Assembly: GCA_020809705.1 (NCBI GenBank)
Contig: CP085831.1
Coordinates: forward strand, 4,278,001 to 4,342,000
Direction of reading: 5' to 3'
DNA: 64,000 nt
Source: Calonectria ilicicola
Lineage: Eukaryota; Ascomycota; Sordariomycetes; Hypocreales; Nectriaceae
The notes under the pieces are model-generated. The model had not been told where the DNA came from. It was given only the letters and a program-made list of their open reading frames with translations, and did not search any database. The position numbers and the translations under genes were made by a program. Of the stretch, positions 11,088 to 25,500 are shown one piece after another. Within the stretch, counting starts at the first letter, position 1. Every line of letters begins with the position of its first letter.

Positions 11088-14000
11088 CTTACTATCTTTA
11101 ATCTTACTAAGAATTAGTAGTTTTATATTATAATCTAAAATGGTTGAATTTTAAAAATTAGAGGAGCTTAGTTTAGTTTAGTAAAATAGAGATTTCTATT
11201 AAGTTAGGCGATTTAATTTAATCTACTTCTAGTGGAAGGAATTGAATACCTTGTGGAAGTGGTTGATACTATATACCTCTATAATTTGTATAGAGGAGCT
11301 ATTAAGTAGATTAAAATAAATCCAGAAATAGTACCTGGTCCACAAATGAAAAAATATTAAATATCTTTTTTATTTTTACTTTTATAAAGTTATATCTAAT
11401 TATAATAGAAATCATATTATAATTTATTATTCTTATATAATAATTAGATAGATATAATAATTAAAAGTAATTTAATTATTATTAATAGAGTTAAATCTAC
11501 TAGCTGCTATAACTATGGATTGCGTGGCTATAGGCTTTTCCGAAAATAGGACTACTACAGGTACTACTAGCTTATATAATTTGTAATTTGGTGAGATGAT
11601 TTTAAGCATTTGAGATGTTATGCTGATAGATATTGCGCGGGGAGCCTCTAGCTAGCTTCGGATGATATATAGTAATCTAATTGAGTTAAAATAAATTATA
11701 ATATAAATAGTGATTTTTTTCCTTTTTAAATCTAATTTAGAAATATTATAAAAGATCTTATTTTTACTATCTAACTATTTATATTAAGAGTATATATATA
11801 ATTAATATTTATACTTATACCTAATCTGATAATTCTACTTTTTAATCTTTCTATACTTTATAAATATAGTAGTAATAATTTTATAAAGGAAGATAAAGTA
11901 TATAAAATATCTAATTATAGTGTATAATATTTAATTATTTATTAGTATTATAAGAATTATACTTTTAGTTATATAATAAGGCAAGGTCTTAAACCTTATT
12001 ATAAAAATTACTAATATAAAAGAACTTTTATATTTTTAATTATATTATATAGTATAAACCTTTTAGAGAATTCTAGGCTTATAATAATAGATTATAAACC
12101 ATACTATCTACTTAAATTATTAGTTGGATTCAACTTATAAGGCAAATATTAAATACCCTTACTATAAGGCGCCTTCTTTAGAATTGATTTTACCTTTTGC
12201 TCTTAATTCATTACTACTTCTATAAAGCCTAACTAAAGTAACTCTTACTATTTATTTAAAATACTTAGATAATAAAGTTACTTTAAAAATCTTAGATTAT
12301 ATATTATAAATAGGAGTAGATTTAAACTACTATTAATAAACTATTAACTGGAATAACTTCCTCTAGTTGCTTTAATTTCTAACAATCTTATTATTAATAA
12401 TTATAGTATACTAATATTAAAAAGAAATTATAAAATTTCTACTTTAAGAAAAGGCCTAAATAATCTATATAATTACTATAGATCCAAAAACTAAAACTAA
12501 CCTCTAATTGACTAATATAATAAAATAAGAATCCCTATAGATAAGTATAAACTAATACTTATTAAGTCTATAGTAATATAATGGTATTATGAGGAAGGTA
12601 ATACTTAAAGTATTATTAAATAATAAATATAATACTTACTTAGAGAAGTAAACCACTATTTATAGCTTAATCGGTTTTTTTCTTAGGAAATAATATTCTA
12701 TCTTATATTTAGTAATATAAAGGATAGTAATAAGGCTATTATATTATTGTATTATATCTTATTTAATTTCCTTATTTATTATTTTCTCTTTTATTTTATT
12801 ATTACTAAATCTAATTTTTAATATTAAAATCTAATATATACTTAATATAAGTATCTAACTAAAGTTTTTACTTAATAAAAAGAAGATCTTATTAAAATAT
12901 AAGCTTTTATTTATATATCTTTAAAAATAAACTAATTATTATTATAATTTGCTATTATATGGTTAAATTGGCTACTATAATTCCAAGGGTATCTAACATA
13001 TTTATACATTAGGACCTATTTAATCTATTATACTAGAAGAGTAAATTAACAAATAACAGGATTTTAATCATACTTGGTGCGCTATTTTTCACCAGAATTA
13101 TCAAAAGCTAGATATCTTTAATTAGTTAAATTTTTAATAGTCTTATGGTGCCTCTATAGTAACCTTATTATTAATATATATAAAGAAAGTAGTCTTAATA
13201 AATATAATTATAAATTATATTGTATCCTTATTTATTTATATTTATAGATTAAATTAATAATAAATAACAAATAGCCCCTTATTAAAAATAAATAAAAAAT
13301 CATTATATAGAATAATTCTTTTTTACTATTATAATCTATATAATTTATTAAGTATCTTAAATATAGCTATCATATTTTCTAGGTGCCTTATAGCTTCATT
13401 TAGAAGTTAGTTTAGGTGTATACTGACTGGCTCTTTATATCATTATAGGCCTTCTCCTGATACAGCCTATCTCTATTGACTTTTTTAATAACACCAGACT
13501 TTTTATTTAGGGCTATAAAACTATTATATTTGTATTTACTTTCAGGTGCTTTTAGATCTTTATTAATAGGGATATAGTTCTCGCATTATTTTATTTAAGG
13601 ATCCTAACCGCTAATAAAATCATCCGAACTTTCTAGACTAAGCTCTTTCTCTATTATTAATTTAACTTACTAAGCTATCTATAAGATATCTAACTAAAAT
13701 ACTCTTTCTGTAGTATCCTTATTAATCTTTTCTTAATATAATTTGTAATATTCTGCAAGTTAATTCTTATCTATATTATTAAGTTTATTGATTAAGTTAA
13801 AACCTTTTAACTAAATTTAAGTAAAATCTATTTAGAGAGAGTATTTGTATTACTTTAGTGATTTATATTTTGGCTTTTAGGGTATATTATAATATAATTA
13901 TTTATACTTTAGTATTCTAAATATAAAGCAATCTTATTTATTTAAGCCCTAATAATCTAAATATATATATATTAAGTACTAGGATTTATTTATTAGTGGT

Positions 14001-16439
14001 TTATTAGTAGTAGTAGAGATAATCTTTTATAATCTTGCTAAGGTAATTTATATTATTAGTATTATAGTTCTTTAAGCTCTAGTACTTGTGGAGATTTAGA
14101 TAATAATAATAGCAATTGGTATCTTTTATAAGAATATAAATTTACTAAGATTATATAATTATAAAGAGATATAAAAGAACTATAAAATAAATAGTATAAT
14201 AAAGAAAGTTTGTTTTTAGTAAATTAAATAATATTGCTTATTTCTTAATATAGTATAACTGATAGTTGTATATTGTAGGGGGTATATATAAAAATTAGCT
14301 CATTTCTATAGAAGAACCATATAGGTCTAGTTACAATTACAAGTAAACATTTATTTTATTTCCATTAGTATACATCAGAAATAAGGCCAGGTAAAACTTA
14401 GATCCATTAATATTAATTAATATTACATTTACTTAAATCTCTAATATTAAATAATCCCTACCTGATCTAATTGTATTTATTATAGCTAGATATTATATCC
14501 TAATCCACCATACCTAGTTTTATACTAAACTAATCACTTATACAGGGGCTCTTAGGCGCTGCTATATATTATAATAATTGCTATAATAGCAATCAGACTT
14601 ATTATAAACTTTTACTTATTAGAATAATATAATATTAAAGCTAGTATAGTATAATAATCTAGTATAATTATTATACTAAGTTTATTATATATTATAAAAA
14701 AAGATCTCTTTATAACTATTATCTGCACTTATAATTATAAGCATCATAACTATAGACTTATCTTTTGGCCTAACCAGCTAACAGATGTAATAGGAAGTAC
14801 GGATCTTAATATTTGGTCTCACTGGCAATGGAGGTTATAGGAAGTATAGATCCTAATTGTAGTATATAATGATTTAAACTAGACTTTAATTAGCCACTTA
14901 CACTTATAATCATAATTCACTTTAATTTAATATCTATTAATTGTATATATATAATATTATAATTACTTTTAATTCTTCAATAGTCTATAATATCTAGATG
15001 GCTGATATTTAGATATTTTAATTAACTATTATAGGTTAATAGTTACAAGTTATAGATATTAATACCTCTTATAACTTATAGTACAACAATATAACATTAT
15101 AAATCTTAAAACCACTATCTATAGTTAAATTGAAGTAATATTTATAGCTCTCACCCATCGCCCTTCCAAGCATTAGAAGATAGTATTGTCACAAGAACAT
15201 AATAAAAAGGTTATTTTATATATCCTTTATTTATATACTACTCTATATTTAAAAAGTATAAAGAAAGTATATTAATTATTATATTATTCTTAGCATTTAT
15301 AAACTACCAAGAAGTCAGACTAAAGTAAACTAATATACTAAAAATACAATTATAACTTATTTCAGGGCTAAAATCCAATATCCCAGCTAAGCGTAGGTTA
15401 TTTAACAAATCAAATTCTTAGATTGATTTATTTAAAGGAAGAAAAGTAAAAATATAATTTATTAGTATTAAATTAATTATATAGCTATTCTAATTTTTAA
15501 GATCCTATCTAGAGTGCATTCCCTAATTTTTACTTTTTTAATAATAGTAGATTTAAATATAAATATTCTACTTCTCTAAAAATAAATTTAATAAAAACTC
15601 TATAAAAATCATACTAGCGTAGATAATAAATCCGAAAGTAAGGTAAAAAGGCCAAAGAAGGGCTAATAAAAATAAAAAAAAGACCAATAGATAAGCATTA
15701 GACTAAACAATAGATAATATACTTGCTTTCTAATATATTATTATATAATAGTATAATATAATAATAATAGCATATCTGACTGCCCATCTAATAATATATT
15801 TGACCAGAGAGCCGAACCTTTGGTTGAATATTATATTAGTATATGTAATAATATTATATTATAGATGTGATATAGTTGAAAAGATATACTATTTTTGGTG
15901 TTAAAATCTAGAAATTATTATATAAAGTATTATTTAATATTATTATTTAATTATATTTTAAATATAGATATATATTAAAATAAATAAGCTAATTAATATA
16001 AACAAATATAGACCAATATTTAGCAATTACTAGTTATATTTAAAAATTATTTTATAATATATAATAATATAATATATAATTAGAAAGTTAGTTCCTTTAT
16101 ATTAAATCTAGCTATACTATATTTAATAACATTATCTACCCTTACATATAGTAAAAAGAGATTAACCCTAATTCATACAAGCTATATTCCACTAAATAAC
16201 AATAGATAGAAAATAGCCCCTCCATTTAGATTAAAATACTAAGGTAGTTAATTTTTCTAAAAATTACTTTTATTTAATTTTTTATATAAAGGAGAACATA
16301 ATAATAAAGAATTCTTACTTACCTTAAATTTTAATAATTACTTATGCTCTCCTAGGAACTATCTTAGACATACTTAGCTTATATAGTCTACTATATTTAC
16401 AATTATAAACATCTGAAATTAAAGTCTTTATTCTATTTT
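11088..16439. other. Long RIP-degraded tract, unassigned
   Basis: More than 5 kb of AT-rich sequence with sparse less-degraded islands near 11490-11660, 13070-13110, 13390-13640 and 14740-14870. On the minus strand about 13380-13640 reads protein-like for a stretch (containing SSDDFISG and VNRDRLYQEKAYNDIKSQ), so a degraded gene or element on that strand is likely, but no family was recognised. Near 14787 and 14843 a short motif, AGGAAGTA-GATC-TAAT, occurs twice. No LTR or TIR pair was found. Confidence 0.35.
14647..14678. other. Perfect 12-bp inverted repeat (hairpin)
   Basis: TAGTATAATAAT (14647-14658) and ATTATTATACTA (14667-14678) are perfect reverse complements separated by 8 nt. It lies in AT-rich sequence, where such palindromes can arise by chance, so no function is assigned. 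Confidence 0.5.
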
Positions 16440-17047
16440 ACAAAAGCTCTAAAAGAGCTACTAAGGCATAGATTAATTATAAAGGAAATATAAGGATAGA
16501 AGATAATTATAGTTATAATTTAATATTAATATAGAATAATATTCTTAAAGAATATCCATATTTAACTACTTTTATAAATATAGCTAGTAAAGTATAAAAG
16601 TATATTTATTAGTTGAAGATTAGCCCTTAAAGTAATCTTAATAGATCATTTAACAGAAACCAGATCTTAGAATTCAATATCTTATCATCTAGATCTTAAT
16701 TAATTACTATTAATATAAACTCCTAAAGTAAATGTATATATGGTATTAGAAGTATACCTATAATACCTTCTAGCCAATTTGCTTCTACTTAACTTAAGTT
16801 TGATATAGCTAATACCTTAAACAATAGCTAGTCTAGAGTAGATGTATCTTACTTAATTTTAGCATCATTTAAACTTAAAATTCTAGGCCTACAAGTTTAT
16901 TTTAATAATATTTACTTAATAATAAATCTAGGTAGAACTATATTTAATATATATAATAATATAGTAATAAAAGATATAGATGGAATAGATCTTAATATTC
17001 CACCAGGTAATATTCAGCTTACAGTAAAAGTTGGATACGAAGGGTGA
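16440..17047 (+). pseudogene. RIP-degraded gene relic, about 200 codons, unrecognised
   Basis: A single frame ending at TGA 17045-17047 is protein-like back to about 16440. It is interrupted by about nine stops, all TAA or TAG in the reading I made. The last 71 codons (16832-17044) are open and include RVDVSYLILASFKLKILGLQ, INLGRTIFNIYNNIVIKD and GIDLNIPPGNIQLTVKVGYE. The upstream part is Asn- and Ser-rich. Composition alternates hydrophobic and polar residues as in a beta-rich domain, but I do not recognise the family. It looks like a non-transposon gene disabled by RIP leaking from neighbours or by an older duplication. Confidence 0.45.
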
Positions 17048-18239
17048 TTTCCCATGCAGATATATAAGGTATATTTAAATACTGAAGTTTGTTTATTTGC
17101 TTCTACAAGGTGTATCTCAAAACACAGAACATTTTGTACAACACAGGCACATTGGTATATATTAAGCAGGTTTCCATGGTTAGAGTGACCCACATGTAGC
17201 TATTATATTTAGTAAGGGTATAATTTCTTTATCTCAAAATATAAAGTTAAGTTAAATTAATTCTATATTGATTCTAGTTCGACTCGACCAGCCCTCCTAT
17301 ATCTTATCCTCATCTACCCCATAATTACCCTCTGGTCTTAACTTTATTCTCATACTTCCTTATCTTTACTATAATCTCTATATCTTTCAAATACATAATA
17401 CTTATCTTCTTTCTTCTAGTTCCTCTAACTTTTCCATCCCTCTATTTCTATATAACTCCTTAATCATCTATTAGCTTATATTTTATTAATACTTTCTATA
17501 CTCCTCAGAACCAATTATCACCTTCCCATTAAAGTAACATTTTAATATCCATTTAATAATTTACTTTTATTATATAAGTATTTATAATAAAAGCCTTAAA
17601 GCTTATTAAGAATAAGTCTACTACTCGCCCCTTTCTATATAACTAACAATTATATTATAAGATTAATTAATTAACTAAATTCCTTAGCTTAGGCAGCTTA
17701 TATCTCAAATATAAGACTTTAACCGTAAGTCTTCTCTTTAAAGACACTATCAAATCCATACAAACAAATATCCTTATTCTTATATAACTCCTAGCTATAA
17801 AAAGAGCTTTTTATAATATAGTGCTCTTACTATTCATATTTAAATATATACTAGGGAAAAGCTCTATTATTACTAGTATTTTAGCTATAGTAAAAGTTTC
17901 TTTGATGTAAGTTAGTTGAAAGTTATAAATATAAATTAACTATTAATAAGTTTATAATCTTCTAGTTTTAGCTACTATTGAAGAGTTTATTAAGAAGGCT
18001 ATATTAGTAAATTATTAAATAAATATAGCTATTATACTTACTTAAAAAAATAAGTATATATCTTTATAAAAATTAATTAAATTAATTTAATAAAATTGTA
18101 GCTTTTGTAATATAATTAGGCATAAGCATTAATCTAATTAACAAGGAATATATTCTAATAATATTATAGATAATATTTCTTCTAAATCTAATCCTAATAC
18201 ACCTTTTTCTATTCTTACTACCTTTAATATTATTTAAAA
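17048..18239. other. Unassigned AT-rich sequence
   Basis: Mixed composition with a pyrimidine-rich stretch at 17270-17520. I found no supported gene. A short open stretch at 17080-17170 has no recognisable content. Confidence 0.35.
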
Positions 18240-18869
18240 TCTTCAAAATATAAACTTAATTAATTAAGATTTATTATACCCTACCACTTCCTTCTTCAAG
18301 TTCAAACAGCCTTAGAGTCACCAAACCAGTATTCCCGCCAAATTCCACACACAAAGGGGCACTAATCAACAGCCCAGTATGTATATAATGCACCAAGAAG
18401 CCGGTATCTCTCGACAGGCCAATATCTCTCGACAGGCCAATATCTCTCGACAGGCCAATATCTCTCGACAGGCCAATATCTCTCGACAGGCCAATATCTC
18501 TCGACAGGCCAATATCTCTCGACAGGCCAATATCTCTCGACAGGCCAATTACATTACCAATTAAAACAGTCCCAGTAACTTAATGCAGCCTCAGGACCAT
18601 TTTGCTTAACAGAATTCCAACCTATCTTTAATAAATATGACCTACTTGACTTCTGGAATGGCCACGTCTATCGAGAACAGGCTGGGCGCTATTTCTAGCA
18701 CATTAACGCAAAGTCCTCTGATGCAAGATGTGGGCTCTTATCCCTATCAGCGGCAGCTAGTATATATTACCTGGTGTACTTTGGCAGCAGATTTTAACTA
18801 TGGTTTGCCTTTCTATACCTAGATAATGCTTCAGGCTATAGGCAAAGCTAAATAGACTTTAAGGGTTGA
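18240..18869 (+). pseudogene. Gene relic with eight perfect hexapeptide repeats, unrecognised
   Basis: A plus-strand frame reads through protein-like sequence before, within and after the 18-bp repeat. Upstream are ALESPNQYSRQIPHTKGH and STAQYVYNAPRSR; then Y-L-S-T-G-Q repeated eight times (18405-18548); then FCLTEFQPIFNKYDLLDFWN, REQAGRYF, HINAKSSDARCGLLSLSAAA and SIYYLVYFGSRF, ending at TGA 18867-18869. Internal stops (after GH, SQ, RYF, SRF and RQS) are TAA or TAG, as expected from CAA or CAG by RIP. The other two plus-strand frames and one minus-strand frame are also open across the repeat itself, so the choice rests on the flanks. The start is not fixed. Base composition is close to that of a normal gene, unlike the surrounding DNA. 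Function unknown. Confidence 0.45.
18405..18548. repeat. 18-bp minisatellite, eight identical copies
   Basis: The unit TATCTCTCGACAGGCCAA is repeated eight times without a mismatch. The unit is six codons long, so it keeps every frame open, and simple peptide repeats appear on both strands. It retains CpG and CpA. Perfect identity means recent expansion or homogenisation. Confidence 0.97.
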
Positions 18870-19979
18870 GAGCTACTATTATACTATCTTGTAATTAGAT
18901 AGTTAATGATTTAATAGGATGATTTTAGATATATTAATATAATATATTTAAATTTGATAAGCTTAGCTTTGAGAAAAAGAAAAATAAATTTATAATAAAT
19001 TGTCTTTATTCTTTGATAGCTTTTATAAATAATTTCCTTCTTATTTACTATAATTCTCTTTTTATATATAAATATCTTATAAAAGTATAAATAAATTTAA
19101 AATATAAAGCTTAGAATAAGTTTAAGATAGGTATTATAGTAAATATCTATATAAGGAAAGATCCAATTAATAATAATAAAACTAAGAGTTAGCTCCTTTT
19201 TATACACTATCTATAGAGTTTATAGAATACAATATAGGCCATTTTATAGAAAAAAACTTCTTCCTAGATCTTAGAACTTCACCCATATAAGTTTTACATA
19301 AAAAGTGGTTAAAGATAAGATCTCTCCCTAGAATATTCTAACACTTTAATAAAAGTAAATAATTCCCTATAAAATAAAAAGTATATTTAGCTCTTAAATC
19401 TATACTTATCTAAGACCCTTAATCTTATATTAAATAAACTTAGAAAAAATTAAAAAAAAGCAAATTAAACACCCTAATTCAAAACACTAAAGAGATCTAA
19501 TAATTAAAGTAATTTCGACTTGAATAGTATAAGAGGTATAAAAAAACAGAATAAACCTTTAGGGAGTAAGGGATCAGAATCAGGGCTATATAAAAGCATA
19601 AAAGATAATTAAGCTATTAGAGGCCTAGTATAAGAAGTAACTATATAAGAGCTAAGAAGACTTATACAATTAGCAGAGCTTAGTGGTTTTACTGTTAATT
19701 AAGGTTATCCTTTGAGGCGATCTAGTTAGGTGCGTTCTTGGCTACTTCTTATTTTATAGTTCAAGGATGTTCATATTAGACCAATAGATCAAAAATGGAC
19801 TTCAATTAGTATAATTATAGTGGTTATTTTATTTGACTTTTGGTTTGATTATAGTGACAATTTTTTAGAATAATATTTAGATTAAATTAAATAAATAAGG
19901 AATATCCTTGTATATATATATATTAGTAAGAGTAATAATAGAATTATAGTTAATATTATATAGAGCGAGTAAGGCCTTA
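18870..19979. other. Unassigned AT-rich sequence
   Basis: AT-rich spacer up to the LTR of copy A. A less degraded patch at 19690-19860 contains no recognised gene. No target duplication for copy A is visible at 19975-19979 (CCTTA). Confidence 0.4.
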
Positions 19980-20374
19980 TGTTATGACCCATGACACGCC
20001 TAGGCGGTCTATGGCGGCAGAACTAGCACCTACCTACCCTATAACCCCATACCAACCAATCAGGAAGTGCTTACTTGTGATTATTTATATTATTAATGAT
20101 TACTTTATGATTACTAACTTGATTATTAATATCTTAGATAGAATTAATATAGTAAGTGTTTATTAGGATAATAGTATATAGATAGATTAGAATCTGCTTT
20201 TATGGTTAATATTAATTAGTTTTTAATATAATTTAATTACTTTAATTATAATTAATTATTATTTAATATAATATTTTTATTATTTTATTATTATAATATA
20301 CTTAATTATCCTATTAATATTAATCTTTTACTTTAATTAGTTTATTTAATTAGGAAATTGATTAGATTATTATA
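19980..20374 (+). repeat. 5' LTR of copy A
   Basis: Begins TGTTATGACCCATGACACG and ends GATTAGATTATTATA. The first 110 bp keep CpG sites (for example CGCCTAGGCGGTC), while the rest is AT-only. Its partner at 26698 shows the opposite gradient. Confidence 0.92.
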
Positions 20375-20449
20375 TATTAAAAGCTTTTGTTTAGTTAATT
20401 ACCTATATCTTTAATTAAATAATATTACTAATATATCTACTTCAATCTT

Positions 20450-22519
20450 AAGCCCCTCTACTAGCCTACTATAGGACCAATTATAGGAAAATATACCTAT
20501 AGATTATAATAGGGACCTAGGGATAGAAGCCTTTAAAGAAGTTAATAATAAAGAAGATAATCTAGATAAGAGATATTATTAGAAACTTAAATAAGAAAAT
20601 TAAAAATTAAATAAATTACTTAATTAATTTATTATTTAATATAAATTTTTATAATAAAGATTTAATAAAGTAAATAATATATAAGATTTTAAGGATATTA
20701 TAAATATTTTAGAATAATAGTAAGTAAATATAACTTAAAACTATTAATAATATTTATAAGAACTTAATAACTTTACTATCTATAAGAAAGACCTTAGAGA
20801 AGTAATTAAGCCTAAAGAACTATCTATATAAGAAGAAGATATTACTACTTTATATAAATAGCTTATATAGGTTAAAAGCTATTAATCTCTTTATTTTTTA
20901 ATATTTAGATAAAGTGAGAGATTAAGAGTTTAATATATTATAGAATAATTGGAAGGAAAGATATTAAGAACTATATTTAAATATCTTAAGATTTTTATTA
21001 TTATATTATAAGATTAAGTTAATAATATAATCTAAAAATTCTTTAATTTTTTTAATAATTTTAAAAAGAAACTTTAAATTTAATTTAAAATAATTAATAA
21101 AAAATAAATTATTTTAAAAGAATTAAATAAATTATTCTAAAAAGGATTTTATAATAACTTCCTCTCTAACTTCTAATATTATATAATTAAACTTAATTAA
21201 ATAGAAGAAATAATAATTAATAAATTCTATAAATAGCTTAAGGAAAGCATTTAAAATAAAATATATTAACTCTTAGAATCTTTTATAGAATTCTTTAAAT
21301 ATATAACCTATATAATATAAATTAATAATTAATAATTTAAAAGAAGGTAATAGAAGAATTAAAAACTTAAAACCTAATCTATTAACTTTAGAGCTAAATG
21401 AACTAAAAGTATAATACATAGAACCTACTTAAGATCTATAGAATTAAGTATAATCTAATAAAAGAATAAACCTAAGATTATATATTTTAATTATAAAAAG
21501 AAAGAATATAAATCCTTTAAATACTACTTCTTTAAAATAGAAAATCAATTTAAATCTATTTAAAAAAGAAAGTAATTTAATACTATTAAAAAATCTATTA
21601 ATAAAATATAAAAGAAATAAACCTTTATACTAGAAGGAAAAAATAACTCTATAAGAAAAACTACCTTTATTATTATTATTAAATATAAATCTATTACTAT
21701 TATCAAATAATAGAAAAAAATTATAAACTCTATAAAATTAAACTTACCCTATAATAAGAAATTAATAAAACTATTTATAAAGTATAGTCAATATAGGAAG
21801 AAGATAAAGCCTACTTACTATATAAATGGTTAAAAAGAGCTAAGGAAATTAAAATCCTAGTATCTATAATAGATATCTATATCAATAAACCTCTAGCTTA
21901 GTAAGACACTTACACCTATAATAAATATAGAAAAAGAAAATAAATAACTAATATATAAAGAATAGCCTAATAAATTAAAAAACTATTATAGGATAAAGAT
22001 AAAGTCTTCCTACTAGCCTAAAGTAAGTGATAACTTAGGAACCTTGACCCCTAATCTATCTAATATAAAGAAGATAACCCTAAGCTAGACATAATATATA
22101 AAAAGTATAGAGATATTTTATAAGTAAGCTATTATAATTATGATTACTTTATATATATAGAATAAAAGTAATATATAGTATACTTCCCTATCTAGGTAGA
22201 AGATATAGCTATTTACTATACCTATAGAAAGGAATTTAATTAATATAAAGTAATAGAAAGAAACCCCTATTATTAGTTTATTATACTAAAATTAGGCAAA
22301 CTTAAGTTCTCTAATTATAACAAATTGCTATAAAATAAATATCAAGACCCTAAGTATAATATATATATAATAAATAAAGCAATAATTTAATACTAAATAA
22401 AGGTAAAAAATAATAAATGCCCCCTATAGAAGAGCAATAGGAGCAGCTATCCTTAGAGTTACTAAAAGAACTTTCTAAGAAGGCTTTATACTTAATAATT
22501 AAAAAGCAACTTTAATAAT
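20450..22519 (+). pseudogene. gag region of copy A
   Basis: Degenerate Gag (nucleocapsid precursor). The surviving landmark is a zinc-knuckle remnant at 21470-21530 reading YFNYKKKEYKSFKYYF, where each Y is likely to have been Cys in a CCHC knuckle (TGT/TGC to TAT/TAC). A further 800 bp between the knuckle and the protease is conserved with copy B but not assigned. Confidence 0.6.
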
Positions 22520-25500
22520 AATTAGAAATAAAAGTAAGGATTAAAAAGAAGTAATATAATATTATAGTAGATAATAAAGCTAAATAGGATTATATTAATT
22601 CTTAAGTAATTAATAAATTTTAGCTATTATAAATAATAAAAGTTAATTTTTATAAAATTATTAATATAAAAAGAATACCCTTTGGATATAATAATAATAT
22701 TATAAATAAGAAGATTAATTACCTAAAGATCTTTATTAAAAAGAAAAATTAAAGAATAATCTTTAATATTATTAATATTAGATAATATAATCTAGTTTTA
22801 GAGTATCTATAGTTATATAAGTATAACCCTAATATCTATTAGTATACTAACTAAGTGTAAATATATAAGAAATATAATATAATTAATAATATTTCTATAA
22901 ATCTAGTTAAAAGATCTTGAACTTCTAATCTTAATTAAGTAAAAGATATAAGTAAAAAGAATCTTTATTATTTAAAGGAATTAAATATAAATATAAGAAT
23001 AATTAGAAAAGATAATAATAATAAACAATTACCTACCTTAGAATATAATTCTAATAAATCAATAAAAGCTTTAAGAAAATAAAAGAAGAAATAGAAACTA
23101 ATAGACTATATAATATACTCTTATAATATAAAATTTATTAAAAACTCTTTATAAAAGAACTAGATATTAGACTACTTAAGTTTAATTAATAAGATTATAA
23201 AATTATTCTTAAAGATAGATCTAATATTTAATTTTACTTTATTTATAATCTTAATTAAATTAAGCTTGATATTTTAAAGGAATATATTTAAAATATACTT
23301 AGAAAAAGATATATCTATATTTTAAACTCTAAAGCTGGTTACTTTATTATATTTGTGCCTAAGAAGAATGGGAAACTATACCTTATTATAAACTATTAAT
23401 AGTTTAATAATATTATTATTAAAGATTGTACTTTATTATTATTAATTAATAAAATAAAAGATTATCTTTATAAAGCTAATATCTTTATTATACTAGATTT
23501 TAAAGGAGTATATAATCTTATTTATATTAAAAAAGAATATAAATAAAAAACCACTTTCCAAACTAAGTTTAGACTATTTGAATACCTAATTATGCCTTTT
23601 AGACTTATAAATATATTAGTATTATTCTAATAAATAATAATTAATATATTATAAAAATATTTAAATATTTTTATTATTTATTACCTAAATAATATTCTTA
23701 TCTTCTTTAAAAATAAAGAAGAATATAAAGAATATATTTATAAGATCTTAAAAGCTCTCTAAAATACCAAACTTCTAATTAAATTTAAGAAAAGTAAGTT
23801 CTATATTTAGAAAGTAGAATTCTTAGAATATATTATTAGCTTTAATAAAATCTATATAGACTTAAAGAAAATTATAATAGTATAAAAATAAAAAGTATTA
23901 ATAAATATAAAGAAAGTATAAGCCTTTTTTAGTTTTATAAATTATTATTAAAGATTTATTAAAAAATTTAATAAGATTATCTTTATAATAATTAAATTAA
24001 TTAAGAAAGAAGTTACCTTTTAATAAAGAATTAAAGTATAATAATTATTTAAAGCTATAAGGAATATTATTCTAGAAGAATCTATCTTGATCATATTCAA
24101 TCTAGACAAATCTATAGAACTAGAAACTGATGTCTTAGACTTTGCGCTAGGAGCCTAAATTGGATAATATGATGATTAAGGAAACCTATATTTTATAGCT
24201 TTTTACTTATATAAGCTATATAGCCTTAAGCTAAATTACCCTATCTATAATAAAGAATTTCTTATTATTATAAATATTTTTAAAGAATTCTAATAATATT
24301 TATTAAAAAGTAATTATAAAATTATAATATATATTAATTATAAAAATATCTTTTATTTTATAATAATCTAGAAATTTAATAAAAGATAACTATAATATAC
24401 TAAATATCTTTCTAAGTTTGACTATTAAATTATCTATATTAAAGAAATTAAAAATAACTATACTAATATAATTAGCTACTGACTAGATTATAATATAAAA
24501 AAACCTAAAATATAAAAATAATTCCTTATTTATAATTTAAAAGGAAGATTAGAATAAATACTAATTAATAGAATAATAATAGAAACTAAAAAAGTCATTA
24601 TTATTATTAGAATAAGAGGATTATTATAAGCAATCAGAACCACTCTTATAAATACCCTAATATAATAAATGGAATAGGGCAATCTATTACTAAAGAAAAT
24701 TAAAAAGTATAATCTTCTACTTCTAAATAAAGAAAAAATAGACTACCTCTAAGTACCTAAGGAATACCAAATAGAATTAATAAAGGAAATCTATAAACAT
24801 CCCCTATATAGCTATAAAGGCATTAATAAAACCTTTAAATAAATTAAATAGACATTTTTCTTTAATAAAATAAAAAAAAAGTTAAATAAGTATACAAAAA
24901 ATATAGCCTATATTAATATTCTAAAAAACTAAAATATAAACTATATAGATTATTATAACCATCCCCTATCATATAATAATTATAAGACTTAATCATAATA
25001 AACTTTATTATAAACCTTCCCTTATTAGTAGATCTTATTATAGAAGTATATTATAATAATATTTTTATTATTATTAACTACTTTATAAAAGTAGTTTATT
25101 ACTTTCCTTATAATAAAGTAATAAATAAAAACTAATTTACTTATTTTTTTTTTAATATATAATTATTATATATAAATTACTAATAAAAATTATATCTAAT
25201 AAAAAATAATTATTTATATTTAAATTTTAATAAAACTTAATATTCTTAATAGGATTAAATTATAAACTAAGTATAATATTCTACTTTTAAATAGATAAAT
25301 AAATTGAATATTAGAATTAAAAGATTGAATAATACCTATAATACTATATTAACTATAAATAAACTAATTAAATAAAAAAATTATTTATTATATAATTAAT
25401 ATATAATATATTTTATAATTATAATATTAAAATAATATTAATAAAAGCCAACTTTAGCTTTATATTAAATATTTACTAAGCCCTTTTAAAAAGTATGATC

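Noticed and set aside
18366..18564. Open frames on both strands across the 18-bp minisatellite taken as two small genes
   Set aside because: An 18-bp unit keeps every frame without a stop open. The flanking sequence supports the YLSTGQ frame better, so the ISRQAN and ACREIL frames are treated as shadows.
20180..20420. AT-palindromes and ATAAT-rich runs as replication origins or a centromere core
   Set aside because: Such runs are everywhere in RIP-mutated DNA and are explained by it. No centromere-specific feature can be recognised from sequence alone.
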